64,000 bases of DNA, taken from the NCBI GenBank assembly GCA_950295325.1, contig OX485803.1, positions 42,053,554 through 42,117,553 of the forward strand. The letters are read 5' to 3'. The DNA is from Polytrichum commune (Eukaryota > Streptophyta > Polytrichopsida > Polytrichales > Polytrichaceae). Below the pieces are notes generated by a model. It was given only the letters and a program-made list of their open reading frames with translations, was not told where the DNA came from and did no database searches. Every line of letters begins with the position of its first letter. Position 1 is the first letter of the stretch. Both the position numbers and the translations under genes were made by a program. Positions 1-13,694 of the stretch are shown piece after piece.

Positions 1-1841
1 AGTCCTTCCAGGAGGCGGTAGTGGAGGTTTTTGTAGTCATTGGAGTGTCTGCGACAACCTTAACTTGTCATTGGAGGTTTGAGGAAAGGAGTAGTTCCTT
101 GTTGAACAGAGTAAGAGCCTTCTGCTCAGTTCTTAGAGCGTTCTACTGTCGGTGTACAGTTGTTTCCTGGCGCCACCTTCCGTTGGAGAGTCAAGTCTTT
201 GAGACTGCTAGCTGCTTGTTGGCGAGTTCTTTTAGCAGAACAGTGTCTCGAATCTCTAGCTTAGAAGTGTCTGCACTGCAGGCGCACAAAGTTCGATACA
301 AAGCTCGTAGTGCAACTGATTCACTGTGTCAGCACGTATTTAATCAGGTTCTGTAATTTTCAATCCATTTGTTCGAGAGGTCCGAGTGTGCGCGGAGGCT
401 TCTGTTGACTTTCTCGTTATGTAAGCGAGAACTTGATTCTTCTTACACCGGAGAGGCTTTCATTAAATTTCAAGTCGAATTCTGCCAGGTCGTAGCGCAA
501 CTGATTCACTTTGTCAGCACATGATCAGGTTCTGTGTTTTTCAATCCATTTGTTTGAGAGTCCTGAGTGTGCGGAGGCTTCGGTTCACTTCTTCGTATAA
601 CACGCCAGAATTCGATTCTCTTTACACGTGACAAAAAGAGACTTCTTATTGAATCTCAAATCGGATTCTTGCCAAATTGGAGCAATTGTGTGGTGTACTG
701 GAGTAAAATGCGGCGTAGGAACGCAAATCACATGCGCTCTTAGTAGATTTCAGCTATTAGCTCCAGTTGATTTGAATTCCGGGTAATGAATGGATGTAGG
801 TACTTGGCTCCAGCAATTGATAAACTTATTCGAAGCAATGTACAAAAAAAGCTAGGACTGATGTTAGGAGGCAATTTAATGAGTGTTTTCACTTCTCGGT
901 CCGTGTCATCTATGGCTGTTTGGATGACTAATTCTGCTGCATTCACTAAGCGTTGGCTCAGTTTGAGTTTAGCTGTGTTTTCTACCGCGCTTATCGTACC
1001 CGTAGTTGCGAGACCATCCGATGAGTCTCTAGAAAATCTAAATGCGGTGGCTGCCAAGGTAAAACAATAAAATCTCTCGGTTTCCGCACTGAGAAAATTT
1101 CCTGCATTAATTGGCTTTTGTACGAGCAGAATTGCAGGCTCCAAATTCCTGCTTCGGTGTGCACATTGTTGTTGCTGTAGCGCTGGACAATGCTTCAGGT
1201 CTCAAACTAATAAATTTTCTGCCGGATATTTGTGTTCTAAGTAGACCATGATGTCAGTGAAGACTGCGAGATCAATTTTCCTTGTGGATACTTTTGACAT
1301 TTACGACCTTCTCACTGAGTATCCTTATTTTCTTAAGGAGGTTGTTAGGGACACTGATATACATTTGATAATAATTTGCTTAAATTGCTACTTGTAACTA
1401 TTGTTTATCTTTCTGGAGTCAACTAGTCGTATTCTTCATCTACCCCTGTCTCCTAGGATATAGCAATGCACAAATGGCAGTCCAAATAGTCCACTATTTG
1501 CGGTACACGCGCAGAAGGTGCTGCATTCCTTCTGCACACATAATGTAACATACCAGAGGAAAGTGAATGCTATATAGAAAAATGGAAGGGATTAATCCAT
1601 GTGCAAGATGGATATATTACCCTGGAAATCCCCAGAGGCTTCTCCTGAGCGGAAATCATGCAAAGCACAAATTAGTTGTTGTTGAAGCTAGTGTTTGGAG
1701 CACATACTTGTTGCCACAAAACTGATAGCCACTCTTTGACAGATAAGAAGGTTGGAAGGATGCACTGCGTAGCCAATCTCTTTCAACAAGCGTGTTAGGA
1801 AGAGGGAGGAGGGGTTAGAAAATCAGCATAACTCTGGCAAG
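1..1841. other. Upstream intergenic region of the LPCAT-like gene
   Basis: No recognisable gene was found here. Open frames exist on both strands around 740-1144 (134 codons on -, 94 codons on + from 786), but neither resembles a family I know and each shadows the other. Part of the segment may be promoter or 5' UTR of the acyltransferase gene that starts at 1842. The only clear structure is the duplication at 306-672. Confidence 0.5.
306..672. repeat. Two-unit tandem duplication, period about 185 bp
   Basis: Units start at 306 and 491, both with CGTAG(T/C)GCAACTGATTCACT, and continue through a shared CAATCCATTTGTT block and a GTGTGCGGAGGCTTC-like block. They differ by scattered substitutions and small indels, so the duplication is not recent. 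No function is evident. Confidence 0.75.
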
Positions 1842-4800
1842 ATGATCACCATGAAGGAGGCCGCCGATGCGGTGGGGATTGGAGTACCTGTCCTCCGTTT
1901 TTTGTTGGCCTTCATTGCATCAATTCCCTGCAGTTGGTTGTGGCGATTTGCACCCAGTGTCCAAGCACGTCATCTATATGCTGCAGCAAGCGGTGCCATA
2001 CTCTCATACTGGGCTTTTGGTGCTCAATGCAACATATATTTCCTACTCCCTATTTTTGCCAGCTATACGGCGATGATCCTTGATAGAAGACATTGCGGGA
2101 TCGTCACTTTCATTCTCGCCTTCGGAATCCTTGTGTTCTGGTACTCTCTATTGCACCTCAAGTTATTTTCGTTTGATGTAGTACTTCTTTTGTTCATTAG
2201 GGGCGATGGTTTTACAATGCGTTGTAACTCGCTCGTATTTCTGGGCAACTAATCATAGTCGTTGAGCCATATGAATTCACATGATTCCACCTTTAAAAGA
2301 TACCAAGACCAAGATTCTTCATGCTTTATTACTGTTTACTCCAGCAAAAGTAAAACCAATTGGAAGGATGGGGCACTGAGTTTGTGGTGTTGGGGTGCAG
2401 CCATGTGATATTCATGAGTGGTGATGCATGGAAGAAAGGTGGCATCGATTCTACTGGTATTTATTCCACGTGCTCTTTATTGTTAGTGGACATGAACCGT
2501 TTGCTGTGCATGCGAGTGCTGTACTGTCCAATTTCTTTACATAGATTATTTTTGGTTTGACAATGCAGTGTGTTCATCACCTTGCATTTCGTTTTGCTGG
2601 GAACTGCTAATATCGCGTAACACTTCGCTACTAGATTCTTCCAAGTAAAGTGGTCATTCCTTTACAGAAACGGGAGGTTTACATCCTTCAAAAAATAAAT
2701 GCCAATATTGGTTATGCAGTTGAACAAAGTTGACCCTCCAAGTGCATACCAACTTTTGCACTGTGTAATTTGGGCCCAGTGGTATGCCAAGTAGATTTGT
2801 GACAATAAGTTTTTGGAATGTGTAGGTGCTATGATGGTTGTGACGTTAAAGGTGACATCTGCAGCTTTTAACTATCAAGACGGACTGATAGAAGACGAGA
2901 AGAATTTGCGAGCGTCCCAAAGTTCTTACAGACTCAGCAAACTTCCATCGTTCCTCGCCTTTCTTGGCTATTGTTTCAATTGTGGAACACATTTGGCTGG
3001 TCCAGTCTACGAACTGAAGGATTACATGGATTGGACTGAAAATGAAGGGGTAATCATCACCACCTCCATTACTTGCCAAGTACTGCGCTTTAGTAAACAT
3101 TCGATAATTATTGGAGTTTGTATGCAAGGTGGGATGCGGTGGCCGCCACACGATTGCAAAATGACTGGTACTAAGTAGAATATTAAAATTGCAATTTTCA
3201 AATTTTGAGGTGGAGCTCTGATTCTGTTAAATATGGAATATAGTCTTTCTATCCGAGTGCTTCACTACATTTTCAGCGCGCTCTGTGCAGGTCCACATCT
3301 TTCAGCAAATATGTCTACTAGTGTTAAGACCTGCTATTTATGCATTGCACCTCACATGTAGAAATGTGAACGTGTCATTAATACAGGAACGAGGTGCCTG
3401 AAGTAGCAAATTTGTAGAAAAAGACCTATTCAGTTGATAAGCTCGTGTGTTTAGCTCTATCTTGTGCTGAAAGTGATAAACCGTTCGAAGTATTTACATA
3501 TGACAATCTGAAATTGCAAGATAAATGTATTTGATCTTTGTTGTCCTGGATGTGGCAGGTATGGAGCCCTCTTGCACAGAAAAAGCCCCCATCGCCGTAC
3601 AAAGAAACCTTCATCACCATAATGAAGGCTTTCGTGTACATGGGAATCCACTTGTACATGTCTGGAGCATTTCCGCTGAGCTATACCCTTACTCCTGAGT
3701 ACTTGGAATGGGGATTTTGGCATCGCGCTTTTTACCAGTATCTAGGAGGGCTTACTGCAAGGTGGAAGTACTACTTTGTGTGGTCTTTATCCGAGGCTGC
3801 TGTGATCATCTCTGGGTTTGGGTTCAGTGGCTGGACTAAAGACCCTGAAAAGGAGTCAAAACCCAAGTGGACAAGAGCAAAGAATATTGACGTTCTTAAC
3901 GTGGAGTTTGCTACAAGTGCAGCGGAGATTCCGAAATATTGGAATATCCATGTGAGCGTTTGGCTCCGGTACTGTATCCTTGAAAAATGTCGAATGTGCC
4001 GATATGTTTTAAGGCAGTGGGTTGTCATATCAAAGGTTCCCTTGCTGTTTAGTGTTCCTTTCCAAGTGTCCTTTTCTTTTGTACAGAGCACAATATTTGG
4101 AGGCAGCGTTGCAGCTGGAAAGCCTTGACTTGTGTGTTCACAGATGTTTATGAGAGACTGGTGGTACCAGGACAGAAACCAGGGTTTTGGCAGCTTTTGG
4201 CAACACAAGTCACAAGCGCTGTGTGGCATGTACGTACCTGCAGAGTGTTTGTGCAGTTTTCATATGACTTGACTTCATGGACCGTGATGCTTTGGTTTCT
4301 AATCTAGGCAGCTTGTAACTAGTAGCATGCTAGAAGATTTTAGCATGAATTGGTCAGAGGAATTTCAAGATCAATAGTGCACTCTCCAGATTTTCCGGGA
4401 ATCAAATACTGAGGCTTGACGTCATTGCATCAGGGGTTGTACGCTGGATACATGCTGTTCTTTGTGAACACTTCATTGATGATCGCTGGTTCTAGAGGTA
4501 AGTTTCTTTTGCATATCTTTTCTATTTGATTTGCCTTGATTCTTTCGACGGGTTGCAGAACTTGGTCAGCACTGGCGATTGTCGAGTGAGTCTGCCAAAG
4601 GAAGAGTGGCTTTCACCTTGTCACTGATTTCACGCCGCTCATCATTAGCATGATAATATTTGAGAAGACAATTTGACACCTCAAAGTTCAAGTCTACGAT
4701 TGTTGATTTTGTGTTAGTACTGTTTTTAAGCTTTGAATTCTCGGTCCTAACAGCGGGAATGTTTGTTGCTCCAGTAATATACAAGTGGCAACAGGCGATT

Positions 4801-5448
4801 CCCAAGAACAACTCACTGGCAGTTCTCCTTGGCAAATTGTTCGGGGCTTTCTACACTGCATTCGTTCTCAACTTGACATGCATGGGTTTTCTGGTTGGTC
4901 ACACCAGCACCTTCTCAACGTTCATATTAGTTCTATTCCCACCGCATTTTAAAGAGTTTTTGGATAAACTTGTCTGAAATATAGAAGACAGTACTTTCGA
5001 CCTTGCAAATATCAACCCTTAAAGGTCTAAGGGGTCGTGGATTTTCAGCTGATCGAAGAAATGCATCTGACGACATAGTTAAGATTACATATGACCACTT
5101 TTGACAAAATAAAAAATAAAATATAAGGCATATACATATTTCTATACATGTTGAAGCTCGGATAGGCTTCTCAGATGCTTAGGGTTACCTGTGTAAACAT
5201 CGGTATTTGGTTAGGAAAACAAGATGGCCCTGACGTCATTAGGTTCTTTGGTTTCAATCTACCAAATAGATTATTTCTTGCTAGTACTAACTGACTTTCT
5301 TATTTTGCAGGTGTTGTACTATGCGGATACTTTAGCTGTGTATAAAAGTGTATACTATGCTGGCACCTTATTACCGCTTGCACTAATGATACTTGGAAAG
5401 TTTGTCAGGCCCCCAAGGGCAGCGCCAAAAGCCAAGAAAGAATCATAG
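1842..5448 (+). CDS. LPCAT: Lysophospholipid acyltransferase, plant LPCAT/LPLAT1 type (MBOAT family), 8 exons
   Basis: Members of this family re-acylate lysophosphatidylcholine and related lysolipids with acyl-CoA in the ER membrane (Lands cycle). Coding exons that join in phase are 1842-2140, 2401-2456, 2826-3049, 3559-3973, 4144-4229, 4434-4497, 4775-4893 and 5311-5448. They total 1401 nt, or 466 aa, matching the usual ~460 aa. All introns are GT-AG. Recognisable blocks are FMSGDAWKKGGIDSTG, HLAGPVYELKDYMDWT, GGLTARWKYYFVWSLSEA and GFSGWTKD. The MBOAT catalytic pair is likely the Asn in YWNIHVSVWLR and the His in TSAVWHGLYAGYM, the latter completed across the exon 5/6 junction. Several hydrophobic membrane segments are present, and the C terminus is Lys-rich (PKAKKES), which resembles an ER-retention signal. 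The start is the first ATG of the frame; a second ATG three codons on is an alternative. No lesion was seen. Confidence 0.93.
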
Positions 5449-6199
5449 ATGGATGTCCCCCTAGTGGTAATTGTCACATTGGCAAGTCTTCATTATTAAG
5501 CTTGGAAGCATTTGAGATTGGAGTTCTGTACACATGGGCATCTAACAGAAGAGGATTTGTTAACTAGCACCTACAGTTCTGGCTCCGAGTCCATTACTGA
5601 TTAGCAAATGTATGGTAAGGTTTCATGAGGCATTTATGGTACCTCTTGGATTTTCTGGACTCTGTAAACTTTAGGTTAGGTTGTGATGGTGAGTTGTACT
5701 AAAGTAACACTCAAATCATCGACCAGTACTGGTAGAAGTGATTTTGACCTTTTAGCTTGCTTTGGCATGGTCCTCCGTTAGATGCTATGATTTGTTTCAA
5801 GTTGTTCCATGTGACTTTTAATTCAAAATCATTTTACTGTAAAGTTTGCAGTGGATAGGTTCACTGTAACATGGCGATCAGCTTTGTGTCTTTCAGTGGG
5901 GGTGTCAGACTGCTATGAAGTTAGGTGTACTTCTTTTGGTTGTGACCTACTCATGGATACCAAAATTAAGGTATATTATACACGAAGCATATGTTGTTGA
6001 AGAAACGTCAGTATACGTGGCACAGTGTTCAGTGATGCAGGCCGTCAAATAGTCAAAGTACTGGCCGCTCTGCTTAGTACACAGGAGAGTTAATAAGGAC
6101 CTTAACATTAGCGGCCTACCTTAAGTGGGTATTCAATTAACACAATCTTTTAGGAATAGTATAGCTCAAGGCTGATAGCATTTGTATATAGTGAACCAT
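5449..6199. other. 3' flank of the LPCAT-like gene
   Basis: This probably begins with the 3' UTR of the acyltransferase gene. No open frame, RNA gene or clear repeat was seen before the copia remnant. Confidence 0.5.
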
Positions 6200-7562
6200 T
6201 GTTCATTTGGAATATATCAACACAGTTTCTTCATCGTATTAGAGTGAGGAGGCGAGCTGAGCTGCAGGAGATTGGGAGAGATAGCTAATCTTGGGGTTAG
6301 CTTGCTAGGTCCTCGGAGTGTTGGTCCAACGTGTGAGCTCAGCTCCATTGGATAGGATAGTAGCCATGGTTATTGGAAATGGAGTAGTGACTAAGGTGGC
6401 CAAGTTAGAAGGGGCTCACAACCACAACGTTTAGAGTTTCAAAGTGAAGAACTTGCTTGAATGAGAACATGTGGGACATGGTGAGCAACTCGACATTGGC
6501 CATAGTCGGAGTTGACGAAGATGACCAGACAATTGCGCTGGAGAGAGAGCGGTCGTAAAAGAAGGCACCGTCGATCACCAGTCTAGCTGTTCGACATTTC
6601 GTAGTTCCCTATATCTTGGATATGGAGGATCTAGCAGTATGCTGGGAGAAGTTGAAGAATGTCTATGCCACCAATAGCAATGCAATGTGCATGCTACTCC
6701 AGAGGGAGCTGACCAACCTCAAGATGGACGAGGCGACAAGACTTGGTAGACCAGCTCGCTGGAATTGGAGAGAAAATCCCAGATGAGGAGATTGCTGAAA
6801 CATATGCTCACTGCATTGCCCGAGTTCTATGAGCCACTTGTTAGCTCCGTTGCATATCGGAGTGAGATGCCAACTCTATCTGAGCTTACAACCCTGCTGC
6901 TTAATTAAGAGATACGCCGTGAAGTGCGAAACTCAAAGCGAGAAGGTGAGGTCCTGCTTGTGCAAGGGATATCAGCCTCGTAGGTACCCTAATCGAAACC
7001 ATCAGTATCCCTGCAAACCAATTGCTTCAGTGAAGGAAGCGGGCCCCTGTCACTTTTGCGGAGGCAAGGATCATTAATTGAGAAATTGTGGGGATTTAGC
7101 CGCAAAAGTTCAGCAACGAGGAGGCCATTTCTCGAGACTATGCAAATTAACCTGATAGATTAACTTCACCAATGATGGAGAAAGTTCTCTGACGCTTCGG
7201 AGGTCTTGGAAGCACAGATTGCTAGCATGCATTTTGGTGAAGGCAAGTGGTGCAAGCAAACATGTGACACCTTCCATTCAGACTGCCGGAGGACAATCTC
7301 TTCCTGTTAAGGCCAAAGGACCCATGAGTGCACATCCACGGTGTTTGGAATTTATGATCCGCATGGAAAAGTTCAAGGGTTGCTTGATCTGGAGGTCTCC
7401 AAGCACAGCTGTGCCGAGAGTGGAAACCGAAAGGTTCGGTGCCAAGAATGAAGTTAACATTTGATGATCTACACAGAGACTTGTGTGGCCCACTCTCTAT
7501 TTCGTCTGCTTTGGAAACGAAGTATTTACAAATCTTGACCTTTACAGACGATTTTACACTCT
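6200..7562 (+). pseudogene. Degenerate Ty1/copia gag-protease-integrase fragment
   Basis: Pieces appear in copia order. A gag (UBN2-type) region lies at about 6540-6960, with LTNLKMDE, IGEKIPDEEIAETYAH and RSEMPTLSELTTLLLN spread over shifted frames. A CCHC knuckle lies near 7049-7090 (CHFCGGKDH, a stop, then LRNC). A protease motif follows near 7243 (SGASKHVTP), preceded by Ala where the catalytic Asp of DSGAS is expected. The N-terminal integrase core lies near 7466-7555 (DLHRDLCGPLS, then TFTDDFT). Stops and frameshifts are frequent, and no reverse transcriptase or clear LTR was found. This is a dead, truncated element. Confidence 0.8.
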
Positions 7563-10500
7563 GACCTCTCTAATATCATGCCTGTGGCAACCAAAGTGCA
7601 CGTGACATGAAGGAGGCCTATAGTATTAACATGGATGCATGGTATTAGAGATGTTAGTGTAGTGTTACATTATGGAACAATGCCGAATTTGATGATTCTA
7701 TACATGGGATATGGATAATCTTCAAAAGTTGTACACATATGCAAAGCTCAAACTTTCTAGGATATGTTTGTTCATAATTTCATAACACTACGTACAAAAT
7801 GGTGAGTATGAAATAATACTTCTACATTTACACCACGTAAATGGTCACGATCAACCATGCCACATGAAACTTTTGATATTGGACTTTTTGCTAGTAGTTA
7901 GTTATATAGGCAATGGATGTTTCGGACAACTTATCACAAATGCGTTCCACTTGCAATAACTCACAAGAAAATATTTTTGAACCTTCACCTACCAATAATT
8001 TCTGACCACAAACACTCACTAAACTTTTTGAATCTTCCAATAATTTCTAACCACCAACATGTGCTAAAATTTTAACCTAGAAGAGTAGAATACCTGAAGA
8101 AGGATGAGCATTGAATCATAGTAAGGTACATGCCAAGGTTGGACTTGGAATCACTAGGATCTTGACCTAATCAATCCATAGTTGCCAAGTCCAATGTACG
8201 CAATCACATGCCCACAACATGAAACAAGATGTATGAATAGTTGCAAGATTACCCAAACCCTATTAGTGAGCTAAAATGCACAACCCACAATCAACAAATC
8301 CTTGGAATATTGCAAGAGATTTAGCATTACCTGGGCACACCTAAAACTTGTGCCAAATTCCGAATTACACAAAATTGTTGGGAGTTCATGATCCCTTCAA
8401 TTTCCTAAAGAGTTTTGACCAAAAAAACCTTGACTGTTGGCATTGATGACATGGAAATTCAATGAGAAATGTAATGCAAGAGGGTTCATATAGATTAATC
8501 CAAATCTTGAACCTGCAACTATATTGCAACTCCCCCACCAACCTTAATTGGATCCAAACACATACTATCCACGCCGCAAAACAAAAAACCCCAAACAATT
8601 TGTGAGGACAATGCCATCTGCTTCAATCAATCTTCTCATTCTTGAGAGCTTGGAATTTGAGGCCCCCAGCTCATTCAAAACAACAAATCCCAAGTTCGCA
8701 ACCTTTTTACCCACTCAAATTGCATTGAACTTGAAATTGGACAAGTTTTGCGAGTTTAAGTCATCTTACTATTGCATATGCAATATTTATGTTGGGCCTC
8801 AACCTCCTTTTCTTGAGAGAAAGCTTTGAAATTCAAGAAGGTTCCACAAATTTTGTTGATGCTCCTAATGGGCTAAGTGAAATCACTTGTAAGTAATGTT
8901 GTGCCTAGAGTGATAGCAAATGATTCAAATTTCAATCATAAAGAAAATAAAGATTAAAGAATGACGTTTGTGCTGGATCATGCAAGAAATTATCAAGCCA
9001 AGTCACATGCAAACTCCCACAATGGCATGGTCTACATGATTCGGCATTGAAGTTGGTGCATCCTTCCAACTCAAGTTTTGGAATGGACAATTGTGGGATT
9101 GATAAGGTTAGTGATTCTAACATTTGCAGTTACAAGCTCCGCAACATTTGAGCATCAATTGGAAATTGGGTGTTCGAAACACATGTGCCTCCAAGAACCT
9201 AGATCCTTAAAACATATGTGTTTAAGAGGTCTTGTGTGTCTCTAAATCATTTGGTGCTCCAAGTCCTCATAGAGCCGATCGTCGAAGTCCAAGATCCCCA
9301 CCCCCTGGAAATTACTCAAACTTGCATAAGTCCTAACATAGCAATCAAACCACGTAGTCATTGTTTATCAACTCACAAATCATGTTTCATTCTCCCTTTT
9401 CATTTTTCTCATTTTTTTGGGGTGTTTATGTACTTTATAGACTAGCGACATGGCAATCTAGACCATCAACTTACAAATAAGAAACTAAAAACTTCAAGCC
9501 TTCCCAAAGTCTTTGATTTGTGCTTCCTACATGCCCCCTAAACTCTAACCCACCCAAATCTTTAACCATGAGGGTGTTTCCTTGGTGATATATGAGAGGA
9601 TAATGTGACAACAAGGAGGGAGATTTGAACTAAGTACATCCGTTTCCTAGAGTTTTGGGATATAAGAGAGGGAGTGACATTACGGAAGTTAGGATGTACT
9701 TGTTGGACTTGGGTATTTCTTCTAAAAAAGAAGAGTGAAACTTTTAAGAGTTCAGAATATTCCACAAACAAATAGAACTATAATTTGGGAAACAAATAAA
9801 ATGTTAAGATTTGATGGAAAATATATTTCGAAATCATTAGCTGTATTTCAAATACCTCAATATGTCCTAAATAAGAATATCTCAATTTTTAGTATGAATG
9901 TGTTGGTTTGGTCATACCTACCTTACAACTTGATAACCTTATGCATAAATTCTTGTTACAAGTGGAGACCATTGATGTTCCATTTAATGGTTGGAATGAT
10001 TCCACCTCATCATGGCAACCAAGTGTGCATGTGACCATTGTGGTCGAGGTGGGCAGCCCAACTCAAACAAAGCCCATGCACAACACATGTCCTCTTCCTT
10101 GACACTTGACTTGTAGCTCATCTTATCAATACCAACTTTTGTTGGATCAACGTGTCAACCCCCCAAAAAAGAAACGAAAAAGTTTTTTCCTTTAAATAAT
10201 AATAATAATAATTTTTGGGTGTGTGTTTCTTGATTCTCAAGTCTTGGCAACGATTTTAGTGGATCATATGCGATTGTTGGAGCTCCTACTTACATTGCTA
10301 ACGCTCATCTTGCTCATCATTTCTAAATTACGAAGATTCCATGTTCCATGGAGACCTTGCCATGAGACTTGAATCCATTGTTTTTCCAGAAGCACAACAT
10401 GTTTAATCCTAACCCTTGACGGTGATATGTTCTTGCGTAGGGGTGCAAGCACAATAAAATAAAGTGGATAGCTCTTGATCCTTATAAAATTTTACTTCAA

Positions 10501-13311
10501 ATTTTGTGAAAAAATTCCCATCAACATTGAAAAAAAATATTGATTTATAAAAGCCAAGCAATTTGTGTTGACAAAAGCTATTTTAAAATAGTATACACAT
10601 TCTAGAAGATGATGCAAGTTGTATGCAAGCAGGTGATATTGGATAAGTGATTTTCTAAAATATTCTTAAAATATTATAGATTTACATAAAATTAATATTT
10701 TTTTTGTAATTGTTTTGATGATGCCCTCAAATTTATAACAATTTCAAGGAAGACATGGATTTCGACTAATCTTAAGTTAATTTGGTTTTATCCACATTAG
10801 TAACCGAGTTTCCACATTCATTTGCACATTCATTTGGAGACAAACATGGGCAAGAAAAAAAAGGAAAATTAAGAACTTCACGCTACGGCCGATCTCATAA
10901 AACAAGATTGTGTTACCATGAGAGGCTTTGTCTCTATTGCACACCATATTTCATTTCAAGCGAGATAGTACTGCATAGCAAAAAATAATAATAGATTCAA
11001 AACACTATCAAATTATCCTATTTATTATTGTTAATACGTAATATACAAAAATAAAAAGATACTTCAGAATATAATACTACAGAAGTTTTATTTTTGAACT
11101 AGATTAAGAGTGGTTATTGTAGGCCTTACTAATCATATATCTAACTTTGGCGGAGTCATTGTGTCATTGAAAGGAACTACAATACATAATTGTTGGTAAT
11201 TTATTGAATTACAAAACACACCTTTAAATTACTAAAATAAGAGATATATAGTTAACTTTAAAATATTTTTAAATAATATTTATATACACATATACACATA
11301 CACACATATATATATACATACACCTATACATACATATACATACCTATATATATATATATATACACATACACACATATATAATAACATTTCAAGTGATAGA
11401 GAATCTATTTTGAAAATTAACATCACCTAAAATTGGAATTGATTAAGTAGTATGAATGCATACTAAATTGGTTAGTGAAAATTTGGCCAACAAGTTTATG
11501 TACAACCTGCTAACGATTGAATACTTGGAACATTATCTCAAATTTTGGTCACGTAGTGATTGATTTTAATGATAGTTATATGATTTTCTAACTTATAACT
11601 ATTATGCTTCATAAAATCTGAAAGGTATTTTGATTGAGAAGAGTTTGTTGTTTCTTTGGAAAGTATTACATACACACTGAAATCTCCCACAATAAATCTG
11701 GACAAAATTGTGAAGCTTTTGCTACTAGTCCATTTAAAATGTCAAAAATAAATTTAATAGGAGTAGATTGTGAACGATATATAGATGTGGCATGTAATGC
11801 TATTTTTGTATTAGAATGAAAAATTGCGACTTTAAATTGTAAAGCATTGTACATGTTCTTATTGAATATCTATTCAATTTTACATGATATTCATGTAACC
11901 AATATCATAGTCATCTAGAGTCAGAACATCTACTACTTGGAATTAATTGTGATGGTTGAACCCTCCTCTAAGTCCAACCACCATAAGATTGGCAAATGAC
12001 CTGGCTTCATGTGACCACTTTCAAAATTCTTTGATGCTATTTGTATAATAAAAATTTGGAATGATTTGAGGAATTAAAAAAGGGATAATACTCATGGAAG
12101 TTGTTGAAATAAACTCATATCACAATTTGCATGTCTCCATTCTCAAATCCATTTTGAAATTTATTGTAAATCCCAAAATATTCAGCCATGATATAATTTC
12201 CAATTTCCAATTTTTTCTCATGATAATTAATAAAAGGGTTGGTCAAACTTAAAATGATTTTTGTGTAACCTTCTTTGTCGAGAAGATCACAATATATGTA
12301 CACAACATTTGAATTTGAACTACCTCAACTCCATGCTCTCTCATAATTTTTATATGCACTGATGATTCTTACTTCAAAAGCCTCGTCGTGAGAATTCTCG
12401 TGCAAATCATCCTCAGAGATTATAATGTGGCCACAAGTGTTTGTAATTGTACTTAGTGGTGAAATTGACGGCATCAAAATTTAAGATGTGCGCACAATAT
12501 TAAGTTTTGTTAATTAAACACATATTACCTTGTTAATGTTTAAGTTGGTACATACTAGGAAGTTGGACTTATCCAAATATCAGAAGCTAATTCAAACATG
12601 TCTTATCATGTTCAGAGAGACTAGATCAACATACAAATTATAACTTAGAAGGTAGATTTTCATGAATCACAGATGGATTGCACCTGACCTAGTTGCAATT
12701 GTGACCCAGTACCCCATCTATCTCTTACACCAAACAACACTTTGTAATAAACTCATTAGTTTGTGGTTTAAGTCTTATGGTTTCAGGTCTTGTTGAATTG
12801 CAACTCAACACAAGAAAACCTTATACTTAGGAATGTTCAAATGCACGTGACGCCCCTTGTTATGGTTTTTTTTTTTTTTTTTAATTTTTTTTTTGATTTT
12901 GTATTGTGGCAAAGTTTGGTAGAATGTTTTTACTTTTTTAGTTCAACTTCGACTTTTTAAAAATTTCCAAATTAAAAAATAAAATAAAACAAAACCATTA
13001 GATCATGTTGGATGGAAGATTTGACAAACCATAAAAACAATTTGAAATGTTTGATTTTTTTTAATTCTCCTAGAAGTCAACTGCTAGTCAACTACTCTAC
13101 TGGCCCCTCCCCACTTGGCCTTAACAAAAATCGGGTCTTAACTCTAAAAGTGGTCGTTCGATGTGGGTCGAGGATATTTAATGTGCAACCAAGTTTGGCA
13201 AAGGGATTAGGTGTGGGCCTAATACTTGGGCCCATCTCTACTTAAGTATCTTCTTGACTTGACGATGGTGATATGTAAGAATGTGCCACCTAGGCATAAG
13301 CAATTTATGGG
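7563..13311. other. AT-rich intergenic region
   Basis: No gene could be supported; the short open frames lack family resemblance and splice context. It contains simple sequence: an AAT run near 10195-10212, a mixed TA/CA microsatellite at about 11283-11385 and a poly-T tract near 12868-12893. Confidence 0.55.
11283..11385. repeat. TA/CA microsatellite
   Basis: Alternating TATA, CATA and CACA tracts with interruptions. This is simple sequence in AT-rich DNA. Confidence 0.85.
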
Positions 13312-13320
13312 TTTAGCAAC

Positions 13321-13685
13321 TAGAGAGAGAGAGAAACTCCGGTCAACAAGGGGCCGGCGTGAATAAAGTGTCCGTTCGTAATGCCAATGAACCCGATGGC
13401 CACTGGACAAGGGGACACTGGGACAATACTACTCTCCCCTTTCGAGGATGGACACTATAGTGACACACTATACTAGTTCCTAGCTAGCCACTAGTGCCTT
13501 GAAGATACCGGACATGGTGTCCCCCCAAAGGGCTTTGAGGTACCCATACAACAAGGTCCAAGGACCCCCCACCATAGTTGGGTGGACTAAGGTGGTGAGC
13601 ACCACGCCGGCATGGGGAATAGAACCCACAACCTCCTCATTGGGGGCCATGAGCCTAACCACCAAGCCAAGGCCCGTGGTGCCTC
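13321..13685 (-). mobile_element. tRNA-derived SINE, 365 bp, flanked by a 9-bp target duplication
   Basis: Identical TTTAGCAAC copies flank the element at 13312-13320 and 13686-13694. Read on the - strand, the 5' part carries pol III promoter boxes. The A box is TGGCTTGGTGG at 13669-13659 (consensus TGGCNNAGTGG), and the B box is GGTTCTATTCC at 13626-13616 (consensus GGTTCGANNCC). Their spacing is tRNA-like. The 3' end, at the left, is a TCTCTCTCTCTC-type tail instead of poly-A. These features define a SINE; the subfamily and partner LINE are not identified. Confidence 0.8.
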
Positions 13686-13694
13686 TTTAGCAAC

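Noticed and set aside
740-1144. Open frames on both strands (134 and 94 codons)
   Set aside because: Antisense frames of similar length, no family motif and no splice support; probably chance or UTR.
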